Shown: positions 26,501-40,200 of the stretch, in pieces
How the letters are laid out: every line of letters begins with the position of its first letter
How positions within the stretch are numbered: position 1 is the first letter of the stretch
Assembly: GCA_020137815.1 (NCBI GenBank)
Contig: CM035362.1
Coordinates: 3,122,391 to 3,186,390 of the forward strand
Origin: Hormiphora californensis
Taxonomy: Eukaryota; Ctenophora; Tentaculata; Cydippida; Pleurobrachiidae
Direction: 5' to 3'
Length of the DNA: 64,000 nt
Translations under genes and position numbers: made by a program
The notes under the pieces: model-generated
What the model saw: the letters and a program-made list of their open reading frames with translations, nothing else
The model's database searches: none
What the model was told of the DNA's origin: nothing

Positions 26501-29500
26501 AGAGTTCTGAAGATTATTTAGATCCTGAATGAACCAGAATCTTGTATCACTCTGTAGATCCCGGATGACATATTTTACCAGTCACAATGCTTGTTGTGAT
26601 AACTAGTAATCATTACTATACCTCTAATTAATGCTAATATATTGGACCTAACTGTCTCTAATTATATTACCTAGGGTGATCCCGGTGCCTTTGGAAGGCC
26701 CGGCGAGGATGGTAAAAGGGGATCTCCCGGACAGCCCGGTAACCGAGGAATGAGGGGCGATGATGGTACTAATGGAGAGGTTGGAGATGTTGGTCTACCC
26801 GGAAAGAAGGGAGAGCCCGGTCGACCCGGACGAAATGGGTACCCCGGAGAGAGGGTAAGAGAACGTTGTAATTTTCAGATAATTATTATTGTCGATAGTT
26901 ATCAAATAGTTATCAAATTAATCACATAATTCACTCGATCACATAGTTTTTTTTTTAGTTTTATCTAATCCACTGCCTCTTCTTCCCAGTCTGTTGGCCA
27001 ACCAGGCCGAAATGGAGAGCCTGGTTCCCGGGGTCTTCCAGGAATGAACGGCCGAAAGGGAATGAGGGGAGATCCTGGCCGAATGGGCCGACCTGGTAAG
27101 TTGCCCTAGACCATATTTTGAGAAATTCGCCTATCAAATTGTGATAAGTTGCACTTTATACATGTACAATAACTCATTGCTAGCACCTTTTCAAACACTC
27201 CGTGCAGGTAACGCTGGAACCAAGGGAGCCATGGGAGATCCTGGTCTGGATGGTATGCCCGGTAGGAGTATCAATGGAATTGCGGGAAGGCCTGGCGAGG
27301 ATGGCCGGGATGGGGAACCTGGTGAGAGAGGTACACAGGGTCGACCTGGGGAGGATGGCACCTTCGTAAGTTTGATGATTAATAACTAATTAATAACAAA
27401 TTAATTGATTAATAACTAATTAATAACAAATTAATTGATTAATAACTAATCAATTGATTAATTGATTGATCATTTATGTTATTAGAGGTACAACCAGAAC
27501 TTTGAAACCTCAATCGTTGCTAGGAATTTTTAACACCTCTCTCTTGTTGCTAGGGAATTTTAACACCTCTCTCTTGTTGCTAGGGAATTCCCGGAAACAG
27601 GGGAGACATTGGAAAACCTGGAAACAATGGAATGCAGGGACTGCCTGGAGATATGGGAGCACCCGGGAAAAGGGGAGAATCTGGCATGGCCGGAACACCC
27701 GGACGACCTGGTAATTTGTTACCTAAATAACTATTTGATAGCCTAATTAAGTAAATAAATCTACTTACTTAAGCAATTAATTCCCATTTTGTGCTTCTCA
27801 GCTGACAGACTAAGATACTCCAATTCGCAGGTTTTGATGGTGTTAACGGAGAGAAGGGAACCAGTGGTGTAAACGGGCTCAACGGACGACCCGGTGCTGC
27901 CGGAGAGCGGGGAGAACCCGGTAGGGATGGTGAACCCGGTTTTGCTGGCATGGCAGGCCGAGATGGTCGAAAGGGAAGCTCCGGATTCGATGGACGACCC
28001 GGAATGCCCGGACGACCTGGAATTAAGGGAAACCCCGGTATCCCGGGGAAAAACACCCCCGGACGACCCGGAGCACCCGGTGAACAAGGAACAGACGGAA
28101 CAAGGGGAGAGCCGGGTGTCGATGGTCTACCCGGACGAGATGGATTGAGGGGACAACCCGGTAACTCTGGACTACCCGGACGAAGGGGTGAGCCCGGTGA
28201 TCGAGGTCTAGATGGGCAACCCGGATCACCCGGTCTAATGGGTGAAACTACTTACGTGAGTCCACCTGGTGAATCATAATGGGTTATTACAGTTACTTGC
28301 TTAATAAGTACTACTTTACGACCATTATAAGGGATTAGCTGTGACATGACATTTTATCCCCTCTCTCCAACTCATTTAGCACAATAATTCCCATCCCCCT
28401 CCCTCCTCCCTCCTAACACCTGCATTTCCCCCCCCCCCACAATCCACCCACTTATCTAACACAATTTCTCCAGTCACCCTACTCATTACCCACCCACTTA
28501 TCTAACACAATTTCCCTGCAGTCACCCCCTGGTGATCGGGGTAAGGATGGCAAGGATGGGAAGAACGGGCTCCCTGGAAGGGAGGGACTACCCGGAGAGA
28601 GGGGCCAGCCTGGCATGCCCGGCCGGGATGGATACCCTGGCTCCCCTGGACCTGATGGCAACCCTGGAACCAGCGGAAACCGGGGAGAGATTGGTCAAGC
28701 TGGATATGACGGTTTGGTAAGAGTTAATCAATGTGTGCCACAATTAATATGGTTTAACGACACCCATTCTTCGATTTCCAAGTTTCTAAAATGCTGAAGT
28801 TACAGTCATGGAACACGATTTACCGTAATGTCGACAGAGAAGTTCAAACTAATTGGTTTTTGGTACTACATAGTATCTAATTAATAATTATCTAGTATCT
28901 AATTAACATAATAACCAAAGAAAACGAATTTTCTCTGTTACGAACGTTTCATGGACAAAACCAATTTTTGTGGTAATAGCTCTCTGCAAAGATTGAGCAC
29001 TGTATACTATATTATGTTAATTAGATACTATACAGTGTATAGTATCTAATTAACATAATTAACTTCTCCACAGGCCGCCAGGAATGGGTTCAAGGGCCGA
29101 GCCGGTCTGAGGGGAGACCCCGGAACGAGGGGACTACCCGGATCACCCGGACCCGATGGAACACCCGGAACACCCGGATTTGATGGAGAGCCTGGATTGC
29201 CCGGACGGGGAATAAAGGGAGTTAGGGGAGAGAGCGGTGTTAGGGTAAGTGTGATGTAATATACCTATTTCAAAAACTCTCGCATGTACTTGATATGTTT
29301 TACCTGTCATAATTAATTATAGTCATATTTTATTAATTCTCATCCCCCTCTCAGGGTACCGATGGTATGCCCGGAGAGCCCGGTGCTGATGGCCTGGACG
29401 GTAAGAACGGTATGGCCGGCATGCCCGGTCGAAAGGGCTATGCTGGGTGGAATGGAATGCCTGGTCGCCCTGGCAACAGAGGTCTTGATGGAATGCCCGG

Positions 29501-32500
29501 TGAGAGAGGTACACCCACCTTGGTAATTGGACAGCCAGGAGAGAAGGGTTCCCCTGGTTACGGACGACCTGGCATGCCTGGAAACAGGGTGAGTAGTTTA
29601 CTGGTTGGGAAATATTTTCTTGGAGTCCAGAATAATCCAGTTTTGCTTTCTTGCAGCTCCCGAATGACTCACTTCTTGAATTACTTGAATCAATTTATCC
29701 GTGTTTCCAGGGAGACCCCGGAGCACCCGGATTGATGGGAACGCCCGGTGAGCCCGGAGACAGGAAGACCCTACCACCTGGTCGAGATGGTATGCCCGGT
29801 CGACCCGGTCAGCCCGGCCGAAAGGGTCTCAGGGGAGATCCCGGTATGCCCGGCCGAGATGGTATGCCCGGAGAGAGGGGAGAGAACACTGTTGGACGGG
29901 CCGGTATGCCCGGACGACCTGGACGGGTTGGAGATCCAGGAAGGAGGGGAATTCCCGGAAACAGGGGTGAACGGGGAGATAACGGTGCTCCTGTAAGTTA
30001 ACATTTGGCAGCTCCTAGTACCCTACAAATTCCTGCACTACGAACCCCCCTAACCCCAAATTAAATAAGTTTTTTAAAGTCCTGTAAAACCATCTCCTGA
30101 CAGGGTCTGTCCACGGTAGCGGAGCCCGGTACACCCGGAGAACCCGGTCGAGATGGACGGAATGGTATGCCCGGACGAAAGGGTTACCCCGGTGACCCAG
30201 GACGAAATGGAATGAGGGGAAATCCTGGTGCTATTGTAAGTGGGTATAGGGAGATCTGCACATCAACCGATTTCGCCGGATCGCACTTTAATCCGCGGTG
30301 TAACGCCCGGCTTCTGGACCCCCCCCCCCCCCCATTTATTGTAACCCCATCCCCAATACAGGGAGAGGCAGGTAAGGGAGGTAATCCCGGCATGCCCGGA
30401 CGAGATGGGTACCCCGGCCGAGATGGATATCCCGGTTCCCCAGGAGAGAGCAGCTATGGAATGCCCGGAAAGAACGGAGCCAAGGGAGAGCCCGGTGTTG
30501 CTGGTAACGATGGAAACGCAGGGAATGCTGTAAGTTGTCATGGTGATGGAAACTGAACGGTGATTTTACACAATAATGTTCAGTTGTAAAATTTGTGCAA
30601 GAAATCCCGGTCAAATCCAGTGTTTTTCAGGGCCGAGACGGCAGCGCAGGGATGCCCGGTCGAAAGGGTTACCCTGGTAACCGAGGAATGCCCGGCAGGA
30701 ACGTGAAGGGGGCTGCTGGAACACCGGGAGAGAATGGAACACCCGGACTAGCGGGGGCTGCTGGTGTCGATGGAGCTGATGGAGCGGTCGGTAACCCTGG
30801 CAGGAAGGGATATCCTGGACGAACTGGTAATCCTGGTGTGGTCGGTTTGAAGGGAGGTGTTGGTGATGCTGGACTTCCCGGACGAGATGGATATCCCGTG
30901 AGTAATTAGTTTAATAACTGCTATTTTGATTAGTTAATCAATTTGCTAACTACTATTTTGATTAATTTATTAATTATAATGTGATGGGATTCCTTCCCAG
31001 ACTCCCCTACCAATTAATTAATTAATTAACCAACTAATTAATAACTACTTTCTTCCCATCATTACTAAGATCTGTGATCTCCTGCAGGGTCGAATGGGAA
31101 ACCCTGGAGTGAGAGGATCCCCAGGTAAGACTGGACCCACGGGTGAGGCTGGCATGCCCGGAAACGCTGGCATGCCCGGCCGTGATGGAGTGAACGGAAG
31201 GAAGGGTTACCCTGGCAACCCCGGACCTAGTGGTGTTGATGGAAAGAGGGGTGGTAATGGAGAGCCCGGAGCTAAGGGACCTCCTGGACTTGCTGGATAT
31301 ACCCCGACAAGGGCCAACCCTGGACCTCCCGTAAGTGATCTTTGAAATAGTGTGGAATATAGACCTAGAAAAGACGAGACCTGACCCCTACCCCGACATA
31401 CCCCCCTAACCCCAAAATACCCTATAAAACCCCTAAAGACCCTACCGCCACTGACCCTAAGTCCTAACCCCCACTGATTCCGAACAATATATTACAGGGC
31501 TACCCCCCCTCCACTAACCCTAACCCCCACTCACCACTGATCCCGAACCCCCACTGATCCCGAACATATTACAGGGCTACCCAGGAAAGAAGGGACCTAG
31601 AGGAGACCGAGGATTAACCGGATACACCGGTGCCCCTGGATTTGAGGGAGAATGCGGTGAGATTGGACCCCCTGGCCGAATTGATGGAGATATCAATGCC
31701 CTAACTGGTGCCCCCGGTGACCCCGGTCAAGCGGGAGCTAAGGGAAAAACTTTGGATTCCGAGTATTCTCAGATCCAGGTGTATGCTTTCCATTCTCAGA
31801 CGAACACCCACATGGCATGCCCATCTGGTAAGTTTTTTGTCTTCCCCCGCCCTTTTTCCCCGCCCTTTGGCCTTTTCCCGCTTTTTTTCGTGAAAGAGGT
31901 GTACTAGCTACATACTTCTAATTAAATTAAATCTGAACAATTCTTATGCCAATAGCGATCTCTCAGATTAAATTATTTTCCTAATTATTCCTAATTAATT
32001 ACTAATCAATTAGAAATAAATTAGAAATTGATTAATTACCTCCCTTAGGTATGTTGGAGATTAGACGAGGTTTCTCCTTCCTCTACTTTGACTCCTCAAC
32101 CGGTACGGGTCACGGTGTCCCCCTGAGCAGGGAGGGAAGTTGTCTCTCATCTTTCTCAATCCAGCCCATGTTGGAGTGTACTACCAAATACTGTGAGGTA
32201 ATTGCGGGGAATGGTACGTGGTGTGGTAACTGGTACGTACGTCGGGGGGGGGGGGGGGTGGTACGTGGTAACTGGTACGTGGGGGGGGTGTGGTGGGGGG
32301 GTACATGCGGTCTGGTACGTGGTGTGTGGTACGTGGTATCTGGTACGTGTGGTGGTACGTGGGGGATCTGGTACGTGGTGTGTGGTCTGTGGTGTGGTAC
32401 GTGGGGGATATCTGGTACGTCCCTCCTCGTTTCTAGAATCTAGATCTAACTCCTTTCTCTTTTGTCTCCTTTCTCTTTTGTCTCCTATCTCCAATATATC

Positions 32501-33837
32501 TCCTAAATCTCTCTCTGTCTAGGTGAAAGGAGACGATAGTTCTCTTTGGATGCCCGTGGGAGATATTCCTGAGGGTAGCGCTGCTGGTATGTATTACCCC
32601 TCTGATGAGCTGATTGTGGACGCAACGGATCCAAATGATCAAACTGAGACTGTTCTCAAGTTCATCTCTCGGTGTAAGTATACTTTGAGTAATTAGTTCG
32701 ATTAATTAATACACATATCTCCCGATATAATTATCAATTAATTACACCAACCCAATGCAGGTACGGTGTGTGAATCGCCGTCAGTAGTGTTTGCAATCCA
32801 CTCCTTTACCAACATTGACCCCTCCTGTCCTGATAAATGGGAGGAGTTATGGAATGGGTTCTCTCTCATCATGGTAAGGAGTTAATTAGTTAGTTAGGCA
32901 TAATTAATTAGTTATTTAATTAAGGAGTTAATTAAGGAGTTAATAAATTAATTATAACACAAGACGAGGTGAATGTATTACATTATTAGGATAATTTCAT
33001 CCTGATATTGCTAGGTTGCTAGGTTACTAGTTAATACTGTGTTACGAGTTGATTATGGGTAACCATGTTACTACTAGTATAGGTAATATAGGTAATTACT
33101 ACTAGGTTAAAGGTTTCTAACCTCAATTTCCCTCAGGGTAAGGATCGAGGCGGTGGTGCCGGGCTGGAACTGCAGGGTCATGGGTCATGTGTCAAATACT
33201 TCACTCCTCAGCTTTCTGTGCGGTGCAGCCGAACCGGAGGTAATATCTGATTTTATGAAGGAGCACTCCACATTTTATGAAGGAGCACTAAATAGTTTTA
33301 TAAAGGAGTACATTAAAATATGCTCGTTTTCCTCAGGAACAACTGGACGACCGAGTTGTCACTTTATCAGCCAGGATCAGACAACTGCCTACGTGAAGGC
33401 ATCCAACTGGGCCAATGAGCAGGACCAAGTTGGTAAGTGTCAGCAATTAACATTTATCAGATATTTTGACATATTTGAACTAAATGGAACTTGATGTTAG
33501 TACAATGACGTCGTGGTAGTTATTAAAAAGAGCCCTTGTGGTTAATTACTCAAACCCTCCCCCTTGTGGTTTACTCAAACCTTCCCCCTTGTGGTTTACT
33601 CAAACCTTCCCCCTTGTGGTTTACTCAAACCTTCCCCCTTGTGGTTAATTACCCAAACCCTCCCCCTTGTGGTTAGTTACTCAAACCTTCCCCTTTGTGG
33701 TTTACTCAAACCTGCCCCTTGTGGTAATTGTATCATTGATGCATCAATTTCACTCTTCAGATTTCTTCAACCCTGAGCTGAAAAACTCGCTATCTCGGTG
33801 CGTCGTCTGCCGACGGATAACTAACATCCAAATCTAA
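23598..33837 (+). CDS. Collagen IV alpha chain, gene C (28 exons)
   Basis: Complete collagen IV chain of 1604 aa. Exons: 23598-23701, 23876-24065, 24251-24350, 24807-25003, 25194-25427, 25518-25634, 25751-25903, 26323-26412, 26675-26854, 26990-27095, 27208-27365, 27584-27710, 27831-28255, 28522-28716, 29074-29244, 29355-29588, 29711-29992, 30104-30235, 30362-30529, 30631-30897, 31088-31330, 31575-31827, 32049-32197, 32523-32673, 32761-32873, 33137-33239, 33337-33432, 33761-33837. Signal peptide [13 protein letters not shown], then an Asp/Tyr-rich stretch and [28 protein letters not shown] is in exon 4. Both NC1 halves keep the six canonical Cys: CPSG, EGSC, LEC, KYC, SRCTVC, then CPDKW, HGSC, VRC, PSC, SRCVVC. 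It is divergently arranged with gene B and followed by gene D on the same strand. Confidence 0.95.
24414..24540. mobile_element. Palindromic CAGTCGGACC-type MITE with extended arms
   Basis: The CAGTCGGACCCCGATTTA family again, in intron 3 of gene C. Here the flanking TGAATATTCAATACTAATG is also inverted on the other side, so the hairpin extends about 20 bases past the usual ends. Confidence 0.75.
25923..26031. mobile_element. 109-bp hAT-like MITE, copy 4 (inverted)
   Basis: Complete copy in reverse orientation, in intron 7 of gene C. Confidence 0.9.
26155..26325. repeat. TATATCACCCAT repeat with duplicated acceptor, gene C exon 8
   Basis: CCACTTCTCCACAGGGTGACGATG occurs at 26200-26222 and again at 26310-26332, the second being the real exon start. 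The interval is filled by ATTATATCACCC units. Confidence 0.9.
27511..27590. repeat. 30-bp triple repeat at the acceptor of gene C exon 12
   Basis: TTGTTGCTAGGGAATT..TAACACCTCTC recurs with TAG at 27521, 27551 and 27581. Only the last is followed by Gly-X-Y coding sequence. Confidence 0.9.
33552..33725. repeat. Intronic minisatellite in gene C
   Basis: About seven copies of a 24-28 base unit CAAACCTTCCCCCTTGTGGTT in the last intron of gene C. Confidence 0.9.
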
Positions 33838-35203
33838 AAAATCCCGAAACACTTCCTACTGGAGAGGAGAGGGACGCTAGGGTGCGATGAAGCTGAGTGG
33901 AAGAGAGATAGAGAGACATTTATTTGTACATATTTGTAAAATATTTGTGATTTTTTAGGGAGAATGAAAGAGTCTCTGAATGACTGGACAGTGACAGCTT
34001 GAGAAATATCTGAGCTAGATGCGTGTGAGAGAGAGAGAGAGAGAGTTGTGCGGCAAGGGCTCCTACTGCTCTTGCTGTATAAGATCGCTGCTGAAAGTCC
34101 TTGGTGATTTGTTTTATAATCATTTTAACAATTATCTTGAACCCCCTTTGAAAACCAACTTGTTTCTAGCATTTCAACATATTCAGCCGGAACCGACCGA
34201 ATCAGGAAATACTGGTCCCTGATTGGCTGATAACCAGTCACATGACCTAAATAACGAGTTCTGATTGGTTGTTTACTTGTTTCTAGCATCTCAACACATC
34301 CAGGGGTGGCGGAATGATTCAAGAGCGGTGATGCCATGGGGGGGTTGGCCCCAGCGCCCCTCGGTTCCACCCTGTATGGCGGCGCCAGACAGGTTCCGCA
34401 AACCCTGAATTCGAACTCAAAATCTCGAAAAATTGTCTTCTACCCTGTCTGTTGTCAACTCGTCCCTGGCTCTAGTGCCCATGAACTTCCGGGCTGCTAA
34501 AACCACAATCATCACGTGCTACGTATCTTGCTCTACAATTATAGTTCAGCCCAATAAAATACTTCTCAGTTTTCTATAGAAACCGCATAACCACACATGG
34601 GTTCATCATTTCACGTGTCAACTTACACTCACTTCCGGGATCTCTATCAAATATACCACAAACTACCTTGATCGCATAAGGCCATATCTCGCACTGTTCA
34701 ACGTGACCAGGCCCTAAATATCAAAACCACATAGTGGCAAAACCACACTGTCTTTGAACCGGATATACTATCATGGTGGTAGATATCTGATCTAGACACG
34801 TGACAAGTAATGAGTATCTTTTCACACATGTGGCAGCTGCATATCAAAGTATGAAAGTGGCCGGAGCTGTCAGCTCGTTGCCTAACCTCTTATCGCTTTG
34901 CTCAAAGATTTCGGAGAGAAGCGAGTGAGAATGGGACAGATGATATGGTAACTTCCAGTTCCTCTGTTCACGCCTCAATTTCATTACCCGCACATGTTAA
35001 GTTCTCCGATACTTTCTAAAATCCAAAACATGGACACAAAGTGTCTTTTGTAATCCCAAAAATCCTACAAATCTTTGAAATATATTTTTAAGGGGTCCTG
35101 ATAACGTACTTCCCCGTGTGTTATCATGTGTCTCACTACTGTCAGGTATAATTGCAATGACCCTTTCTCTGATCACTCTTCGCTTCGGAGCAAGTGGTCA
35201 CTG
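33838..35203. other. Downstream of gene C
   Basis: Holds the gene C 3' flank and MITE copy 5. No coding exon is recognised. AATAAA occurs near 34554, far from the stop. Confidence 0.5.
34188..34282. mobile_element. hAT-like MITE, copy 5 (right end missing)
   Basis: Left terminus CGGAACCGACCGAA is present; the right end stops at TTTACTTGTTTC. TTTCTAGCAT(T/C)TCAACA occurs on both sides as a direct repeat, suggesting loss of the terminus by repeat-mediated deletion or slippage. Confidence 0.8.
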
Positions 35204-36436
35204 GGCAGGTGAGTAGAACTTCGCTCCCAATAAAAGGCTGCAATAAAAGGCTGCAAAAAAAGGCTGCAAAAAAAGGCTGCAATAAAAGGCTGCAATAAAA
35301 GGCTGCAAAAAAAGGCTGCAATAAAAGGCTGCAATAAAAGGCTGCAGTGGATCACGTATCCAACTAGACTAAAGCGGTAGATACACCGAATCGTCCTCCC
35401 CTAGTAGTGTTTCGTTTCACGTATCGGTCTCTACCATAGGCGGTAGAGAGACCGAATCACCCGCCCCTAATTATAGTGATTTGTGTCTAAATAAACCATG
35501 GGCAGAAGAGAGACCGAATTACCCTCCCTAACAGTGATTCGTGTCACGTATCCAACTAGACCATAGGCGATAAAGAGAACGAGATAGAAAGCGACTGAGA
35601 ACTGAGAGTGAGTCGTGAGAGAGTGAAAAATCAGAATCATGGACAACTAAAGGAGTGTGGTATCACGTACCATGGTATCCTCTAATGAAAAGCGGTTACC
35701 AATTGAGAATGAAACCTCATTGGTCCTGATACGTGATTCTCTACCGCCGTATAATATACTCCCTTAGTCTTTCCGTATCGACCCACGATTCAGTAGAGGT
35801 AGTCAGTAACTACTGAGAGTGTCGGTCTTATGAGGTAGGGTAGATCCATTGATTGAGCGTGTAGCACAATGACAGGTGAACCAACCAACCACTTGGCTCA
35901 TCTATCATAGTATCTTGTGTGATTCCGCTCTACTGAATCATGGATCAATACAATAAAAACTATTGGCGAATAGCTATAGAAAATCAGTAATCACGTATCG
36001 GGACCGATTAGGTCAAATTATAGGTTACCACCTTTCATTAGAGGATATCATGATACGTGATACCATACTTGATTAGTCGCCCATGATTCGGATTTCTCAC
36101 TCTCACCTCTACCTCCGTCTATCTACCGCCTATAATGGTTTATTCGGATACATGACACGAATCACTATAATTAGGGGCGGGTGATTCGGTCTCTCTACCG
36201 CCTATGGTAGAGACCGATACGTGAAACAAAACACTACTAGGGGAGGACGATTCGGTGTATCTACCGCTTTAGTCTAGTTGGATACGTGATCCACTGCAGC
36301 CTTTTATTGCAGCCTTTTATTGCAGCCTTTTTTGCAGCCTTTTATTGCAGCCTTTTATTGCAGCCTTTTTTTGCAGCCTTTTTTTGCAGCCTTTTATTGC
36401 AGCCTTTTATTGGGAGCGAAGTTCTACTCACCTGCC
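35204..36436. mobile_element. Foldback element with ~260-bp inverted arms
   Basis: Termini GGCAGGTGAGTAGAACTTCG and its complement begin arms of roughly 260 bases. Each arm carries a tandem AAAAGGCTGCAAT array followed by a unique segment. The element is bounded by GGTCACTG(G) direct repeats (8 or 9 bp) at 35196 and 36437. Long arms and the target duplication fit a Mutator-like foldback. No transposase ORF is visible. Confidence 0.85.
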
Positions 36437-37221
36437 GGTCACTGGTCAGGGATCGCAGTACTGACAATGACTTACTATGTGTCTATACCACCCACATTCC
36501 TAGTTAACATGCCCGGCCGCAGTCCCATCTGGGGTCGCCCTACGTCTCCTGACAGGCCTGCACTGTTATCTTACCGTGTGTCACGTGATCCACATAAAAG
36601 TCACGTGACCTCCAAATGTCACGTGACAAGCTCTTGACAGTTCATGTTGTTTACTTTTAGTACAACAGAGAGAGAGGCAGTAGTTACAATAACATGCACT
36701 ACTGCTATACTACGTGGCGCAATGGCCAGTCAGGGAATGAGTGGGTATTTTTAGGGAGAGAGAATGAGTAGATTTGAGTGCAGCTCTCATACGATATGTT
36801 GTGTGTTGCTCTTGCGTGTGTCGGGCGAGGGGGAGGGTGATGGAAAACATATAATTAATCATTTAAATTTAAATTGTTTAGGAATTGGATCCATTCCGAG
36901 AGTTATGGTTCCCATTATTGGGATATTTTGTGTCTATCTCATCTGTATCTGTCTATCCCAACCCTTCGTTCCAACTGTTCTCGAAGTTTAGGGATGGGGT
37001 GTAGTCTGTCAGAGCATTGGCCTGACCCATTCTCGTTTCTCTCAAATAAGAGCGAGAACTGTGGTCAGAGCATTGGCCTGACAGGGTGTAGTAAGGGACC
37101 CTGTTCATGTTGTATTGGAGTTTTGTTATTTTAGTTTTACTGTTTCTAACATACCATGCCTGTCCCCCCTTTGCAGTGTTGATGGTCACTAGAGACAACT
37201 CTCGGGGCCGACTGCACTAAA
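36437..37221. other. Upstream region of gene D
   Basis: No coding exon. It probably contains the promoter and 5' untranslated exon of gene D, whose last exonic bases would be ..CACTAAAAT at 37223 before GTAAGT. Confidence 0.45.
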
Positions 37222-40200
37222 ATGTAAGTTATGAAATTGAGGTTATAGTAGTTATAGTAACCATAGAATCTTTGATTTGAGTTATATGTAGGGTAAGCTG
37301 GGGTGAAATGGCCCGCGGGGTAAAGTGGCCCATGTATGGGGCAAAGTGGCCCTAGTTATTACATGTGGTCACGTGACTTTTTCTCCAGCGGAGACCTGCT
37401 CGTTCTGTTCCGAATTTTCGCTTTAAAACTGCTGTCATTTCTGTTTGGGTTGGCCGATTTTAATTTTGCAAAAACTGCCAGTTAGGCTTTATAATTCTCT
37501 AAAACGTGGTATAAAAATTTTTGAAGAAATTGGCATTTTTGTTGTCTTAATTGTCAATTTTGTGAAATCGGGGCAAATATGGCCCACTCTCCGGGGCAAA
37601 GTGGTCCGGTCTGGGGCAAAGTGGCCCACCTCTAGGACCAATGAAATGGCGCCTGCAATACCACGTGATATTGGAATGCACAAAAGTGTAGTACAGACGA
37701 TCAAATTAGGGGCAAAGTGGCCCATGTTCCGGTGCAGAACATGGGCCACTTTGCCCCTAGTTTGATCGTTTCGTCTAACAACACCAGGCACGTGATAAAA
37801 TCGAGCAATGCTATTGGCTTGGGCCACTTTGCCCCGGTGCAAATTTTCCAAAAAACGCCTCACCAAATTATTTGAATTGATTAATTAACCCATTAAATAA
37901 AACTTGTAGATAATAAAATTTAGCTCGGCTGAAAGGAAAAGGTTCCATTGGATAGCCTATATAATTTTTTTCTTCCTGCTGTATAAATTGCGTATTTTAG
38001 AACCTAAAACGTTAAAAGTGGGCCACTTTTACCCCAGCTTACCCTAGTTATAGTAACTATTACATTGAATCTTTGGTTACCGTGGTTGCCCGTGTGAGGG
38101 GATCGCCCTCCGGGCGCACGAACATGCTAGGGGCGCAACGTGCCCAATTACCGTGGTAACCAAGGCAGCTGAAGTGCAGGAACACATTATATACCGTAAG
38201 TTGGGGTAACTTTGTTTTGCAGGGTAACTTTGGACACTTTCAAAATTTGGCTTTAGTCCAAAATTACCAACAGATAACGAGAGATTTGGAAAAAATTTTG
38301 GGCGTACAAGTAACTGACCCACAAATGTCTAACTAACGGTACAATTATATTTTCCAAGTCTATGCTAATTAGCTCCTAATTAGGGTCAAACATAATTGAT
38401 GTCAAAATCGCTAAAAATGTTCAAATCAAAATGGGTACCATAGATCTGACCGGGCAAATGATCGAATCAAGTTTGCTCCATAGAGTGGAAGGGTTTCGAT
38501 CAAATAATTCGGGGCACCATTTTTCAAATCCGACCAATTACTTTAATTGAGACTAATTGGGGTGGCTAATGTTACCCCACCATATTTTGAATTTTCGGGT
38601 AACTTTGGACGGGGTGTCAAAGTTACCCCATACTACATGTTTTGAACTTTTGATGTCTGCAGAGATGCCTTAAACCCTCTCTGACTTGTTTAGAACCATC
38701 TGACCAAGATTTAGCCCGATCCATGCCCATTTTCATCGATCTATTCTCTAAGGTAGTAAAAAAACATAATTAGTTCTACTTTATGGAGCTAGATCATAGA
38801 AATCCGACCTGAAACCCATCAAACTTCAATAATTTGGGGTCCCTCATCCATTCTGTAGCTTGGTAGATGGTATTGAGTATTGACCCTCTAGGTGAGTCTA
38901 TTAGTTCTTGTGGACACTCTATGCAGGAACACACGCACCAAAACTCCTTTAGCCAGTACCCATAAGTTTCCGGCCACTTCCTGGCGGTCCAATTCAGTAA
39001 AAAGAACTAATACTGCCGCCTAGGGGCCCAATACCACCTACCAATCTAGAGGGTGGATAAGGGACCCCAAATTATTGAAGTTTGATGTGTTTTAGGACGG
39101 TTGTTTGTGGTATAGCTCCATAAAATAGACCAAATCCTCGTTTATTCACTACATTTAGCGAGTAGATGGATGAAAACGGGTGTGGATTGGGCTGAATCTT
39201 GGTCGTATGGTCCTAAACAAGTCAGAGAGGGTCTAAGGCAACTCTACAAACACTCATCGAAAACCTAAACATTTTATGTTCATTTATTTATCTCAGCAAA
39301 ATGTGTCCAAAGTTACCCCACCCTCATTCCAAAGTTACCCCATGCCCTAAAACCCCACTTACACTAAAATACGTGTTAATTAATCTAATTAAATGAGACG
39401 GGACCAAAAATTTCACTAGTTATATCTGGTGTACTGGGTCTGGAACGGGATTATTTGGTTCAAAAATTTTCGAGTGTGGTTCTGGCAAGGAGTTATTTTA
39501 GGAGAATGCTAAAAAGTGGTACAAAATTACCCCAACTTACGGTATCAACCACATATATTTCTACTTTGTTATTTTCCCATAGATATATCAATTATCAACC
39601 ACGTATAATTCTACTTTGTGTGCCTTAAACCACAGATTATTGTCCCTCACAAAACACCTTTCCACTTCAGGGAACGAAGGATAATTCTGTTATTAGTGGC
39701 GCTCGCTCTAACTGCTACTGTTGCAGAGGTAAATACATTTTAGCAGTGCTTTACCGGATTATCTACCATCTCTGATTCTTTTTTTCTATTATCTCTGATT
39801 CTTTATCTCCCTTGAAGTTGATCTGTTCAGGGGAGACAAAGATCTTTGTTTCTATCTTTACTATCTAAATCTTTATCTCCCTGATCTCTTTATAGTACAT
39901 CATCCTTTTCCATCACTTCTCTCTCCTCAGATCTATATTTTTCTATCTCCCACCCTAGGCGAACAAGAAGAACAGGGGTAAGAAAGCCAAGGCTGCAACC
40001 CAGATCCTAGGTGAAGCTGACCCTTATGGAGCTGACCCTTACTATGATCCTTACTATGGCGGATCATCCTCAGGTAATTAGGGGTAATTAGGAGTTAATA
40101 AGTAGGTAATTAGGAGTTAATTAGTAGGTAATTAGGAGTTAATTAGCTAGTAATTAGGAGCTGTAGTTAAGAGGTAATTAGGGGCTGTAATTAATAGGTA

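Noticed and set aside
32202-32522. Gly/Trp/Tyr/Val-rich ORF
   Set aside because: Translation of GGTACGTGGT low-complexity DNA inside a gene C intron.
34303-34375. Possible tRNA (GGGGTGG ... GGTTCCACCCT)
   Set aside because: Outer bases can pair and a B-box-like motif exists, but no A box, anticodon arm or proper T-loop could be drawn.
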